NCBI RefSeq assembly: GCF_009720145.1
Contig: NZ_CP046252.1
Coordinates: forward strand, 1,178,001-1,242,000
DNA: 64,000 nt
Origin: Sphingobium sp. CAP-1
GTDB taxonomy: Bacteria; Pseudomonadota; Alphaproteobacteria; Sphingomonadales; Sphingomonadaceae
Reading direction: 5' to 3'
Part shown: positions 26,750 to 35,928 of the stretch, in pieces
Position numbering within the stretch: the first letter of the stretch is position 1
Layout: every line of letters starts with the position of its first letter
Translations under genes and position numbers: made by a program
The notes under the pieces: generated by a model
The model's database searches: none
The model's input: the letters and a program-made list of their open reading frames with translations, nothing else
What the model was told of the DNA's origin: nothing

Positions 26750-28147
26750 ATGAACCATATGCCGCAAGCCGCCAATTTTCGCCCCGCGACCGAAATCGAC
26801 ACGCTGATGCCGGACATTGCCGATCCGGTGGCGGCCGCCGATTTTCCGCGAACGATCCTGCGCTATCGCAACGACCGGGCGGCCGCGTCGGTCGGGCTGG
26901 GCGGGCTGAGCGACGATCAGTGGATCGCGCATTTCGGCCGCTTTACGCCGCTGGACGGCAGCCTGCCCCGGCCGCTGGCGCTGCGTTACCATGGTCATCA
27001 GTTTCGCCACTATAATCCCGACATCGGCGACGGGCGCGGCTTCCTGTTCGCGCAGATGCGCGACGGGGCCGGCCGCCTGCTCGACCTTGGCACCAAGGGA
27101 TCGGGCCAGACTCCCTATAGCCGCTTCGGCGACGGGCGGCTGACCCTAAAGGGCGGCGTGCGCGAGATTTTGGCGACCGAGATGCTGGAAGCACTGGGCG
27201 TGAATACATCCAAGACCTTCTCCATCATCGAGACGGGCGAGGCGCTGGAGCGCAACGACGAGCCATCGCCGACGCGCGGGGCGGTGATGGTGCGCCTCAG
27301 CCATTCGCATATCCGCATCGGGTCGTTCCAACGCGCCGCCTTCCACGACGACACGCCGCTGCTGGAACGGTTGACCGACTATGCGCTGACCCGGCTTTAT
27401 GGTGACGCGCCCGGTGATAATCCGTCCGCGCAGTTGCTGGGCCGGGTTGTGGAGCGCGCCGCCGATCTCGCCGCCAGCTATATGGTCGCCGGCTTCGTCC
27501 ATGGCGTCCTCAACAGCGACAATATCAATATCACCGGCGAGAGTTTCGACTACGGCCCCTGGCGCTTCACCCCGCTGTGGGATGCGCATTTCACCGCCGC
27601 CTATTTCGATCATGCCGGCCTCTACGCCTTTGGGCGACAGGCTGAGGCGATCCACTGGGACGTAGCGCAACTGGCGATATCGCTACGCCCGCTGGTCGAT
27701 GCCCCGCCACTGATCGCGCAACTGGAGCGGTTTCCCACGCTCTATGGCGAAGCGATGCAGCGCCGCTTCTGCTGGCGGCTGGGCGTCGAGCCGGGCGCCG
27801 ATCCCGGCCCGATGATCGAGGCCGCCGTGCGCGGCATGGTGACGAGCGACACGCCGATCGACCGCTTCTTCCATGACTGGCGGGGCGGCGCGGCACATGA
27901 TGCGACAGCCTATGGCGACACCGCATGGTCCGCGTTCCGTGAGGCGATTGTCGCCTTTACGGCCGTGCCGGGGGCGAAAGAGCATGGCTATTGGTCGGAT
28001 GGCGCGCCCTGCTCCATGCATATCGAGGAGGTCGAGGCGATCTGGAGCGCGATCGACCGGGACGACGACTGGACCCCGCTATATGCCAAGGTCGCCGCGA
28101 TTCGCCGGATGGGGGAGGCCCATGGGCCGGCACCGATCACTCCCTGA
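26750..28147 (+). CDS. selO: Protein adenylyltransferase SelO (YdiU/UPF0061)
   Basis: About 465 residues from the ATG at 26750; a second ATG is three codons later. This pseudokinase transfers AMP to Ser, Thr or Tyr of target proteins, with redox roles. Family blocks seen are LALRYHGHQFRHYNPDIGDGR, LDLGTKGSGQTPYSRFGDGR, GVREILATEMLEALGV and GFVHGVLNSDNINITGESFDYGP. The last holds the metal-binding Asn and Asp. Length matches the usual 460-490. It is divergent from the hydrolase. Confidence 0.93.
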   Translation: MNHMPQAANFRPATEIDTLMPDIADPVAAADFPRTILRYRNDRAAASVGLGGLSDDQWIAHFGRFTPLDGSLPRPLALRYHGHQFRHYNPDIGDGRGFLFAQMRDGAGRLLDLGTKGSGQTPYSRFGDGRLTLKGGVREILATEMLEALGVNTSKTFSIIETGEALERNDEPSPTRGAVMVRLSHSHIRIGSFQRAAFHDDTPLLERLTDYALTRLYGDAPGDNPSAQLLGRVVERAADLAASYMVAGFVHGVLNSDNINITGESFDYGPWRFTPLWDAHFTAAYFDHAGLYAFGRQAEAIHWDVAQLAISLRPLVDAPPLIAQLERFPTLYGEAMQRRFCWRLGVEPGADPGPMIEAAVRGMVTSDTPIDRFFHDWRGGAAHDATAYGDTAWSAFREAIVAFTAVPGAKEHGYWSDGAPCSMHIEEVEAIWSAIDRDDDWTPLYAKVAAIRRMGEAHGPAPITP

Positions 28148-28364
28148 TGACCCGGATCTGACGTTCGTTACCTTGTTGTTTGGCGAACGTTGAACGAACA
28201 ATTGACGTGGTGGTCGCCGGCTGGTTCAAGACTGGCATTGGGAGGGGATGCGAGCCGGTGCGGCACCGGCCTGGGCCGGATGTTCAAACAGCCTCTGACA
28301 AGGCTGAATATGTCCGCGAGCGGGCGCTCATATCCATATTCGAAGTGCAACAGGAGAGGGGCTA

Positions 28365-28820
28365 ATGGCTGTCAATGGCGTCAATCGTATCATGATCGCG
28401 GTCCACGATCTGGAACGTGCCAAGAGGAAATATCATGATCTTCTCGGCGCTACTTTCGTGGACGCGCATTGGACCGGCGAACCGTTCGGCATCAGCGTAT
28501 CCATCGCATGGGATGCCGGGATCGAGTTGTGCGCACCGCTCCCCGGCAGAGAGGACAGCAGTGCGGTAACGGGCTTCCTCGCGACCCACGGAGAAGGCGT
28601 CATGAATGTATTTTTCAACGTCTCCGACGGGGAGCTCGCGTTGGATCGAGCAATTCAGCACGGCTATAGCAGCGTGCATTCTCTGGATTATACACAGGCC
28701 GAAATAGACCAGCATCTGGGCGGCCTGTTCAGGCGATACCAGGAATTCAACCTCGATACGGCCGAACGCTGCGGCTTCTCGGTCAGCCTCGCCCGCATTG
28801 AGGCCCGAAAGGAAAGCTGA
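28365..28820 (+). CDS. VOC (glyoxalase/dioxygenase) superfamily protein
   Basis: A 151-residue protein starting NRIMIAVHDLERAKRKYHDLLGA, the first beta-alpha-beta module of VOC proteins. The second half (GVMNVFFNVSDGELALDRAI and FQ/EFNL strands) fits the second module. GGAGAGG upstream of the ATG is a clear ribosome site. It could be a methylmalonyl-CoA epimerase-like enzyme, a lyase or a resistance protein; metal ligands are not certain. The 217 bases before it hold no gene. Confidence 0.75.
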   Translation: MAVNGVNRIMIAVHDLERAKRKYHDLLGATFVDAHWTGEPFGISVSIAWDAGIELCAPLPGREDSSAVTGFLATHGEGVMNVFFNVSDGELALDRAIQHGYSSVHSLDYTQAEIDQHLGGLFRRYQEFNLDTAERCGFSVSLARIEARKES

Positions 28821-28927
28821 CCGGAATGCGCGATGTCCGCACCGCATCACGCGACGGTCATCGATGCGACGAATGATGGCCATCCCTCTTCTTTCCTTAA
28901 CCATTTTCCGTCATATCCGTTGACCAA

Positions 28928-30361
28928 ATGGTCGCCCCGATAACATCGCATGAACCCGCAACCGGAACCCTGCTGTGGCAGGGCGAACCGGGCGACATCG
29001 ACGCGGAGGTCGCGCGCGCGCGCGGCGCCTGGCCACGCTGGGCCGCGCAGCCGATCGCCTATCGCATCGAAACGCTGCGCCGTTTCGTCAATGTCGTGCG
29101 CCGCCACGAGGATGCGCTGGCCGATCTGATCGCCCGCGAAACCGGCAAGCCGCTGTGGGACGCCCGCGCCGAAGTCTCCGCCGTCATGGGCAAGGTCGAT
29201 GTCAGCGTCGCCGCCTATTCCGAACGCACTGGCCAGCGCCGGCTGGAAGCGGCGCTCGGCGCGCGCCAGTCGGTGCGGCACAAGCCCCATGGCGTGATGG
29301 CCGTGCTTGGTCCCTATAATTTCCCCGCACACCTGCCCAACGGCCATATCATCCCGGCGCTGCTGGCGGGCAATGCGGTGGTGTTCAAGCCGTCGGACAA
29401 GACGCCCGCGGTGGGCGAGATGCTGGTGAAACTCTATCATGAGGCCGGCGTTCCGACCGATGCGGTCCGCCTGCTGATCGGCGGCGCGGATGCGGGCAAG
29501 GCGCTGGCCGCGCATCCCGATGTCGGCGGCATACTGTTCACCGGATCGGCCCAGACGGGTATCGCGATCAACCGCCAATTTGCCGCCCAGCCGTCCAAGA
29601 TACTGGCGCTGGAAATGGGCGGCAACAATCCGATCGTCGCCTGGGACACGCCGGAAATCAGCGCGGCGGCGACGATCATCGTCCAGTCCGCCTTCATGAC
29701 CAGCGGCCAGCGCTGCACCGCCGCCAGTCGGCTGATCGTCAAGGAAAGCCTGGCCGATCGCCTGATCGCGGAAGTCAAGAAACTGGCCGACCGGCTGATC
29801 GTCGACCATCCCCATGCCGACCCTGCCCCCTATATGGGGCCGGTGATCGACAATCAGGCCGCCGACGGCCTGACCGAAAGCTTCCTCTGGCTGATGAGCC
29901 ATGGCGGCAGGCCGATCAAGCATATGGTCCGTCCGCAAAAAGGGCTGCCCTTCCTGTCCCCGGCGATCATCGATGTCACCGGCATGAAGGAACGGCCCGA
30001 TGTCGAACTGTTCGGCCCTTTGCTTCAGGTAATCCGGGTCACGGAATTTGGCGATGCCATCGCGGAGGCCAATAACACGCGCTACGGCCTGTCCGCTTCG
30101 CTGATCGGCGGGTCGCCCGAACAATATAATCAATTCTGGTCCAACATTCGCGCCGGCGTCGTCAACTGGAACCGGCCGACCAATGGCGCTGCCTCCAACG
30201 CCCCCTTTGGCGGGGTCGGCATATCGGGCAATCATCGGCCCAGCGCCTATTATGCCGCCGATTATTGCGCTTATCCGGTGGTATCGGCGGAGATAGAAAC
30301 GCCCCGCGCGTCGATCGGCGTCGGCCTCAAGGACATCGATGTCGCCGCCATGGGCGACTGA
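28928..30361 (+). CDS. astD: Succinylglutamate-semialdehyde dehydrogenase-like protein
   Basis: A 477-residue NAD(P)-dependent aldehyde dehydrogenase. General base Glu229 (LEMGGNN), nucleophile Cys263 (GQRCTAASR), and GPYNFPAHLPNGHIIPAL and GNHRPSAYYAADYCAYPV near the end are hallmarks of AstD. AstD oxidises succinylglutamate semialdehyde in the arginine succinyltransferase pathway. astA and astB are not in the window, so the assignment rests on sequence pattern. It is the better AstD candidate of the two paralogues here. Confidence 0.85.
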   Translation: MVAPITSHEPATGTLLWQGEPGDIDAEVARARGAWPRWAAQPIAYRIETLRRFVNVVRRHEDALADLIARETGKPLWDARAEVSAVMGKVDVSVAAYSERTGQRRLEAALGARQSVRHKPHGVMAVLGPYNFPAHLPNGHIIPALLAGNAVVFKPSDKTPAVGEMLVKLYHEAGVPTDAVRLLIGGADAGKALAAHPDVGGILFTGSAQTGIAINRQFAAQPSKILALEMGGNNPIVAWDTPEISAAATIIVQSAFMTSGQRCTAASRLIVKESLADRLIAEVKKLADRLIVDHPHADPAPYMGPVIDNQAADGLTESFLWLMSHGGRPIKHMVRPQKGLPFLSPAIIDVTGMKERPDVELFGPLLQVIRVTEFGDAIAEANNTRYGLSASLIGGSPEQYNQFWSNIRAGVVNWNRPTNGAASNAPFGGVGISGNHRPSAYYAADYCAYPVVSAEIETPRASIGVGLKDIDVAAMGD

Positions 30362-30448
30362 CCGATCGGGGCCGCCAAAACATTTCCTAAGCCCCTGCAT
30401 ACCCATTCTGAATTGAACTGGCGCGACGCATTCGCCATGTGGGCGACC

Positions 30449-31264
30449 ATGGCTGAAACTGCACCTTCACCCGTCTATCTGGTGGGCGCGGGACCGGGCG
30501 ACCCGGACCTGCTCACCGTCAAGGCCGTGCGCCTGATCGGCGCGGCGGACGTGATCGTACATGACGGGCTGGTGTCCGACGCGATTTTGGCGCTGGCATC
30601 ACCGCAGGCGGAGCTGATCTCGGTCGCCAAGCAGCGCAGCCGCCATTCGATGCCGCAGGAAGGGATCAACGCCCTGCTGGTCGATCTGGCCCGCGAAGGG
30701 CGCAAGGTCGTGCGGCTGAAGGGCGGCGACCCCTTCATCTTCGGCCGCGGCGGCGAGGAAGTCGACGCCTGCCGCGCTGCCGGTGTTCCGGTGGAAGTGG
30801 TGCCGGGCATCAGCGCCGCGATCGGCAGCGCGGCGCAGGCGCAACTCCCCCTCACCCATCGTGAGGCGTCGAGCGCAGTCAGCTTTGTCGCCGGCCAGTG
30901 CAAGGGACTGACGGATCAGGACTGGTCCGGCCTTGCGGGAAAAGGACGCACGCTCGTCATCTATATGGGTGTCGCCACCGCCGCCGATATCGCCGACAAG
31001 CTGATCGCCGATGGCGTGTCGCCGGCCATCCCGGTCGCGGTGCTGGAAAATGGCACCCGCGCCGACATGCGGACGCTGCGCACCCTGCTCGCCGATCTGG
31101 GCGATATGGTGGTGCGCGAGAAGGTGGTCAGCCCGGCGCTGATCGTGGTCGGCGAAGTCGCCGCCCATGCGCTGGCGCGGGACGCGCTGATCGCCTATCG
31201 CGACGCGGCAGTGACTATCGAAGGGCCGACGATGATCGGCCCCAATGGGAAAAGGGTAGAATGA
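30449..31264 (+). CDS. cobA: Uroporphyrinogen-III C-methyltransferase (SUMT)
   Basis: A 271-residue SAM-dependent methyltransferase. Motifs are VYLVGAGPGDPDLLTVKA, VVRLKGGDPFIFGRGGEE and VVPGISAAIGSAA. It makes precorrin-2 for siroheme, the cofactor of the sulfite reductase encoded two genes downstream. I chose the ATG before ETAPSPV; a start four codons earlier is possible. Its stop overlaps the DUF2849 start (ATGA). It lacks the dehydrogenase/chelatase domain of full CysG, so those steps need another gene. Confidence 0.93.
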   Translation: MAETAPSPVYLVGAGPGDPDLLTVKAVRLIGAADVIVHDGLVSDAILALASPQAELISVAKQRSRHSMPQEGINALLVDLAREGRKVVRLKGGDPFIFGRGGEEVDACRAAGVPVEVVPGISAAIGSAAQAQLPLTHREASSAVSFVAGQCKGLTDQDWSGLAGKGRTLVIYMGVATAADIADKLIADGVSPAIPVAVLENGTRADMRTLRTLLADLGDMVVREKVVSPALIVVGEVAAHALARDALIAYRDAAVTIEGPTMIGPNGKRVE

Positions 31265-31557
31265 AGATTTTGACGGGCAATGACCTGGTGAGCGGGGATG
31301 TCATCTGGTGGGCGGGCGACGGCTGGTCGCGGCAGGTGGGCGACAGCGCCGACGTGGGCTTGTCGGGCGACGATCTCGCCCGGACCGAGGAAGCCGCGCT
31401 GCGCGTGGTCGGCGCCTATGTGATCGACGCAACCGTCACCGACGAGGGCGTCCGCCCGGCCCATATCAAGGACCGCATCCGCGCGCTTGGGCCAACAGTG
31501 CGTCCCGACCTGACCCTGAAACCGAATGATGCCGACCCCGGCAACTGGGTGATCTGA
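31261..31557 (+). CDS. DUF2849 protein of the sulfite-reduction operon
   Basis: A 98-residue protein of the DUF2849 type. It begins with a beta-rich LVSGDVIWW, and HIKDRIRALGPTVRPDLTL follows. Its function is not known, but the family is regularly found beside alphaproteobacterial sulfite reductase genes, as here, two bases before cysI. It could assist electron transfer or assembly; that is inference from context. Confidence 0.85.
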   Translation: MKILTGNDLVSGDVIWWAGDGWSRQVGDSADVGLSGDDLARTEEAALRVVGAYVIDATVTDEGVRPAHIKDRIRALGPTVRPDLTLKPNDADPGNWVI

Positions 31558-31559
31558 CC

Positions 31560-33191
31560 ATGTATCGCTATGACAGCTACGACCAGTCCATTGTCGACGC
31601 CCGCGTCGAGGAATTTCGCGATCAGGTGCAGCGCCGCCTGACCGGCGCACTGACCGAGGATCAGTTCAAGCCGCTGCGGCTGATGAACGGCCTCTACCTC
31701 CAGCTCCACGCCTATATGCTGCGCGTCGCCATCCCCTATGGCACGCTGTCGGGCAAGCAGATGCGCAAGCTGGGCGAGATCGCGGCGAAATATGACCGGG
31801 GCTATGGTCACTTCACCACGCGCCAGAACCTGCAATATAACTGGATCAAGCTGGCCGACGCGCCCGACATCCTCGCCGAACTGGCGACGGTGGAGATGCA
31901 CGCCATCCAGACCAGCGGGAACTGCATCCGCAACATCAGTTCGGACCAATATGCCGGCGTCAGCGCCGACGAGGTGGCGGACCCCCGCCCCTGGGCCGAA
32001 CTGCTGCGCCAATGGTCGAGCTTCCACCCGGAATTCACCTATCTGCCGCGCAAGTTCAAGATTTGCGTGATCGCCAGCGACGATGATCGCGCGGCGATGA
32101 AGTTGCATGACATCGGCCTGAAACTGGTCGAACGCGACGGTATCATCGGCGCCGAAGTCTATGCCGGCGGCGGCATGGGCCGCACCCCGATGGTCGCGCC
32201 GCAGATCAGGGATTTCGTGCCGGAAGAGGAAATCATCTCCTATCTGGAAGCCTGCCTGCGCGTCTATAACCGCTACGGTCGCCGCGATAACAAATATAAG
32301 GCCCGCATCAAGATTCTGGTCCATGAGATCGGCGTCGAGGAATATAAGCGTCAGGTCGAGGAAGAGTTCGCCCATATGCGGACCCTTGGCCTCAATCCGC
32401 CGACCGAGGAACTGGACCGCATCCGCGCTTTCTTCGCCGCGCCCGCCTATGAAACGGGCCTGTCCGAAGAGATCGACCGCGCCGATCCGGCCTTCGCTTT
32501 GTGGGTCGACCGGCAGGTCGCGGCGCACAAGGCGCCCGGCTATGCGATCGTCAACATCAGCCTGAAGCCGCTGACCGGCATCCCCGGCGACGCGTCGGCC
32601 GAGCAGATCGAACTGGCCGCGACGCTCGCCGAGCGCTATTCGTTCGACGAACTGCGCGTCACCCATGCGCAGAACCTGGTCCTGCCGCATGTCAGGAAGG
32701 CGGACCTCTACGCCATCTGGCAGAAGCTGGACGAAGCGGGTCTGGCCGAAGCCAATCTCGACCTCATCACCGACATCATCGCCTGCCCTGGCCTCGATTA
32801 TTGCGCGCTGGCCAATGCGCGCTCGATCCCGCTGGCGCAGAAGATCGCGCAGCGCTTCGCCGCGGCCGAGCGTCAGGCCGAACTGGGCGAACTGAAGCTC
32901 AAGATTTCGGGCTGCATCAACGCCTGCGGCCACCACCATGCCGGTCATATCGGCATATTGGGCGTGGACCGGAAGGGCGTGGAGAATTTCCAGCTTCTGC
33001 TCGGCGGATCGGGCGCGGAGGACGCCTCGCTCGGCCAGATCACTGGCCCCGGCTTCTCCGAGGATGGCGTGGTCGACGCGATCGAGAAGGTGACGGACAT
33101 CTATCTGGCGCAGCGCGCCGACGGGGAACGTTTCCTCGACACCTATCGCCGCATCGGCATGAAGCCCTTCAAGGAGGCGATCTATGGTTGA
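31560..33191 (+). CDS. cysI: Assimilatory sulfite reductase hemoprotein (NirA/CysI type)
   Basis: A 543-residue siroheme and [4Fe-4S] enzyme. The cluster and siroheme ligands are Cys409 and Cys415 (CPGLDYC) and Cys452 and Cys456 (SGCINACGHH). Ferredoxin-like half domains include GHFTTRQNLQYNW and TSGNCIRNISSDQYAG. It reduces sulfite to sulfide for cysteine synthesis. No flavoprotein CysJ is present in the operon, so ferredoxin or another donor is expected. It overlaps the DUF934 gene by eight bases. Confidence 0.95.
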   Translation: MYRYDSYDQSIVDARVEEFRDQVQRRLTGALTEDQFKPLRLMNGLYLQLHAYMLRVAIPYGTLSGKQMRKLGEIAAKYDRGYGHFTTRQNLQYNWIKLADAPDILAELATVEMHAIQTSGNCIRNISSDQYAGVSADEVADPRPWAELLRQWSSFHPEFTYLPRKFKICVIASDDDRAAMKLHDIGLKLVERDGIIGAEVYAGGGMGRTPMVAPQIRDFVPEEEIISYLEACLRVYNRYGRRDNKYKARIKILVHEIGVEEYKRQVEEEFAHMRTLGLNPPTEELDRIRAFFAAPAYETGLSEEIDRADPAFALWVDRQVAAHKAPGYAIVNISLKPLTGIPGDASAEQIELAATLAERYSFDELRVTHAQNLVLPHVRKADLYAIWQKLDEAGLAEANLDLITDIIACPGLDYCALANARSIPLAQKIAQRFAAAERQAELGELKLKISGCINACGHHHAGHIGILGVDRKGVENFQLLLGGSGAEDASLGQITGPGFSEDGVVDAIEKVTDIYLAQRADGERFLDTYRRIGMKPFKEAIYG

Positions 33192-33624
33192 GTTTCTGTC
33201 CTTCCGTGACGGTGAAGCCGGGCAGGAACCGGCGGTCACGGTCGAATCCTTCACCGGCCAGTCCAACGCCACCGCCGTCCGCATCGAACCGGGCGAGGAT
33301 GCGCGCGAATTGTTGCCCTTCCTCGACCGGCTGTCGCTGGTCGAGGTGAACTTCCCGGCCTATGGCGACGGGCGCGGCTATTCGGCCGCCCGCATCCTGC
33401 GGGAATCGGGCTATCAGGGCGAACTGCGCGCTGTCGGCGATGTGCTGGTCGACCAGATCAATGCCATGCGCCGCTGCGGCTTCGACAGCTTCCATCCCAA
33501 CAAGGCGCTGGACGACGCTGCCGTCGACCGCGCGCTCAATCGCTATGCCGACGTCTATCAGAAGGCGATCGATGGCCGTCAGCCCGTCTGGGCAAAACGG
33601 CACCCGGAGAAAATTGATGGCTGA
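33184..33624 (+). CDS. DUF934 protein of the sulfite-reduction operon
   Basis: A 146-residue DUF934 protein with the family core VEVNFPAYGDGRGYSAARIL and ELRAVGDVLVDQINAMRRCGFDSF. The family is almost always encoded with sulfite reductase and has been proposed to act in sulfite reduction, but no activity is established. It overlaps cysI by eight bases and cysH by eight bases, so all three are translationally coupled. Confidence 0.9.
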   Translation: MVEFLSFRDGEAGQEPAVTVESFTGQSNATAVRIEPGEDARELLPFLDRLSLVEVNFPAYGDGRGYSAARILRESGYQGELRAVGDVLVDQINAMRRCGFDSFHPNKALDDAAVDRALNRYADVYQKAIDGRQPVWAKRHPEKIDG

Positions 33625-34408
33625 ACCTGCCCGCCAGATCGATATTATTGACGCCCGTCCCGCCTTTACCCAGGCGGACGCGGACGCGCTCAACGCGCGG
33701 TTCGAGGGCGTCGATACGCTGCCCATGCTCAAAACCGTGTTTGCGGAGGGGCTCGCCGGCAATGTCGCCGTCGTCTCTTCCTTCGGCACGGAAAGCGCGG
33801 TGCTGCTCGATCTGGTGGCCAAGGCCGATCCGACCGTGCCGGTGATCTTCGTCGACACGCTCAAGATGTTCGCCGAAACGCTGCATTATCGCGACACGCT
33901 CATCAGGCGCTTCGGCTTCACCGACAGCCGCACGGTGGCGCCGGTCGCCGATGTGATCGCGAAGAAGGACGAAACCGGCCTGCGCTGGTCCTACGACCCG
34001 GACGGCTGCTGCGAAATCCGCAAGGTCGAGCCGATGAAGCGCGCCAAGGATGGGTTGGACGCCTGGATTTCCGGCCGCAAGGCGTTTCAGTCGGTGACGC
34101 GCCAGAATCTGCCCCGGTTCGAGGTGGAGGATGGCCGATTGAAGCTCAATCCGCTGGGCGACTGGACCAAAGCCGATCTGGAAGCCTATTTCGCCGAGCA
34201 TCACCTGCCGCGCCATCCGCTTGAGAGCCAGGGATATCTGTCGATCGGCTGCGAACCCTGCACGTCGAAGGTGTTGCCGGGCGAAGATCCGCGCGCGGGC
34301 CGCTGGCGCGGCTGGGACAAGGTGGAATGTGGCATCCATTCGTCCGTCTCGCCAATCCCCGTTCCCGCCGCCGACGCGCAAGATCCAGCCAACCAACCGG
34401 TATTCTGA
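33617..34408 (+). CDS. cysH: Phosphoadenylyl-/adenylyl-sulfate reductase CysH (iron-sulfur type)
   Basis: A 263-residue PP-loop reductase; the start is the ATG overlapping DUF934. SSFGTESAVLL is the PP-loop. Cys131-Cys132 (GCCEIRK) and Cys212, Cys215 (GCEPC) are the [4Fe-4S] ligands of APS-type reductases, and ECGIH near the end carries the catalytic cysteine. It yields sulfite for the reductase upstream. APS versus PAPS use cannot be decided from sequence alone. Confidence 0.94.
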   Translation: MAEPARQIDIIDARPAFTQADADALNARFEGVDTLPMLKTVFAEGLAGNVAVVSSFGTESAVLLDLVAKADPTVPVIFVDTLKMFAETLHYRDTLIRRFGFTDSRTVAPVADVIAKKDETGLRWSYDPDGCCEIRKVEPMKRAKDGLDAWISGRKAFQSVTRQNLPRFEVEDGRLKLNPLGDWTKADLEAYFAEHHLPRHPLESQGYLSIGCEPCTSKVLPGEDPRAGRWRGWDKVECGIHSSVSPIPVPAADAQDPANQPVF

Positions 34409-34436
34409 CCGAATATTTCCGTAGCAAAATTCGGCA

Positions 34437-34457
34437 GGCGGGGTTTCGCCCCCCGCC
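34437..34457 (+). terminator. GC-rich hairpin after the sulfur operon
   Basis: GGCGGGG at 34437-34443 pairs with CCCCGCC at 34451-34457 around a 7-base loop. It follows the cysH stop by about 28 bases. No T tract follows, so it may slow polymerase or act with Rho rather than terminate alone. Confidence 0.45.
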
Positions 34458-34532
34458 CGCTCCCGCTAAGGACCAGCCTATCTGGCCTGATCGGTCGCAG
34501 CGCGGGCAGAATATCGGCATGACAGGATCATC

Positions 34533-35834
34533 ATGATCGGACGGCTGCGCCAGTTCCGACGACGGCTGCGCGTGCTGATGCGCCGCCACGGCCCCGAAGC
34601 GCTGATCTGGCGCCGCCGCATCGCCATATTGGCCGGTGCGGTGCTTGTGGGCCTCACCGCCCTGCTCTTCGCTGACCTCGCCGACCATACCGGTATGCTG
34701 TTCCGGCGCATGGTCGCCTGGTGCTGGTGGCTGCCGCTGATCGTGACGCCGATCGGCTTTGCCGCCTTTGCCTGGATCACCATGAAGCTGGCGCCGGCGG
34801 CAAGAGGTTCCGGCATCCCGCAAGTCATCGCCGCGTCCCGCAATCCCGATGAAGGCATGAAAGAACTGGTGTCGCCACGCACCGCCTTCGTCAAATTCTG
34901 GCTGACGATCGGTACCTTGCTGTTCGGCGCATCGGTCGGGCGCGAAGGGCCGACAGTCCAGATCGCCGCCAGCATCATGGGCCTTGCCCACCGGGTGATG
35001 CGCATCCCGCTGCGTGCCTCCGTCTTTATCGCCGGCGGTGCAGCCGGCGTGGCGGGCGCATTCAACACGCCGCTGGCCGGCGTCGCCTTTGCGATCGAGG
35101 AACTGGCCGCCGCCTATGAACAGCGCATGACCTTGCTGGTGATGGCCGCCGTGCTGATCGCCGGCATGGTCAGCCTGGGGCTGGCAGGCGACTATGTCTA
35201 TTTCGGCGTGATGCGCCAGACGCTCAGCGTGCGCGAAGCCCTGATCGCCGCACCCGTCGCGGGATTGCTGGGCGGCATAGCGGGCGGCCTCTTTTCCCGG
35301 CTGATGCTGCGCGCCAGCTCCACCGATCGCGCACCGATGCGCTGGCTGCGCGACCGGCCGGTGCTGCTCGCCCTGCTGTGCGGCGGCATCGTGGCGACTA
35401 CAGGCGTGGCGACCGGCCTGACCTGGGGCACCGGCTATGAAACGGCGCGGGCGGTCATCACCGGACAGGACGTGCCGATCTGGTTCGGCGCCGCCAAATT
35501 CCTCTCCACGCTGGCGACGGCGCTGTCGGGCCTGCCCGGCGGCATCTTCGCGCCCTCACTCTCCGTCGGCGCGGGGATCGGCGACATGCTGCGCAGTCTT
35601 TTCCCCGACTATCCGTCGGGCGCGATCGTGCTGCTGGGCATGGTCGCCTATTTCACCGGGGTCGTGCGCGCGCCGCTGACCGCCGTCATCATCATTTCCG
35701 AAACGACTGCCAGTCGCGGCCTGATGATGCCCCTGCTCGCCGCCGCGCTGGTCGCCGATTTTTCCGCGCACCTGGTGTGCAAGGAAAGGCTCTACCATGG
35801 CCTGGCCAAAAGGTTCGCACTGCCGGCCGGCTGA
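34533..35834 (+). CDS. ClC-family chloride transporter
   Basis: A 433-residue ClC protein with about ten or more membrane segments. The selectivity motifs are GSGIP at residues 92-96, GREGP at 136-140 (gating Glu138) and GGIFAPSLSVGAGIG. AFAIEEL follows FNTPLAG and keeps the internal glutamates typical of 2Cl-/H+ antiporters. It probably moves chloride in exchange for protons, helping pH or ion balance. It stands alone in a short transcript. Confidence 0.93.
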   Translation: MIGRLRQFRRRLRVLMRRHGPEALIWRRRIAILAGAVLVGLTALLFADLADHTGMLFRRMVAWCWWLPLIVTPIGFAAFAWITMKLAPAARGSGIPQVIAASRNPDEGMKELVSPRTAFVKFWLTIGTLLFGASVGREGPTVQIAASIMGLAHRVMRIPLRASVFIAGGAAGVAGAFNTPLAGVAFAIEELAAAYEQRMTLLVMAAVLIAGMVSLGLAGDYVYFGVMRQTLSVREALIAAPVAGLLGGIAGGLFSRLMLRASSTDRAPMRWLRDRPVLLALLCGGIVATTGVATGLTWGTGYETARAVITGQDVPIWFGAAKFLSTLATALSGLPGGIFAPSLSVGAGIGDMLRSLFPDYPSGAIVLLGMVAYFTGVVRAPLTAVIIISETTASRGLMMPLLAAALVADFSAHLVCKERLYHGLAKRFALPAG

Positions 35835-35928
35835 ATCTGTCGCAACTGCGTAACAATGTTACAAGGCGCTGGACTGTCCGTGTGGGACGGGCAATAGATG
35901 CTTGTCTGACATATAAGGGAGTCGCTCC

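Noticed and set aside
28148..28364. Possible gene or RNA before the VOC protein
   Set aside because: Short imperfect repeats around ACGTTCG and GAACG exist, but no stable structure or coding frame with a start signal was found.
31416..33284. 622-codon antisense frame opposite cysI
   Set aside because: Shadow of the sulfite reductase gene; no start signal and no recognisable family.
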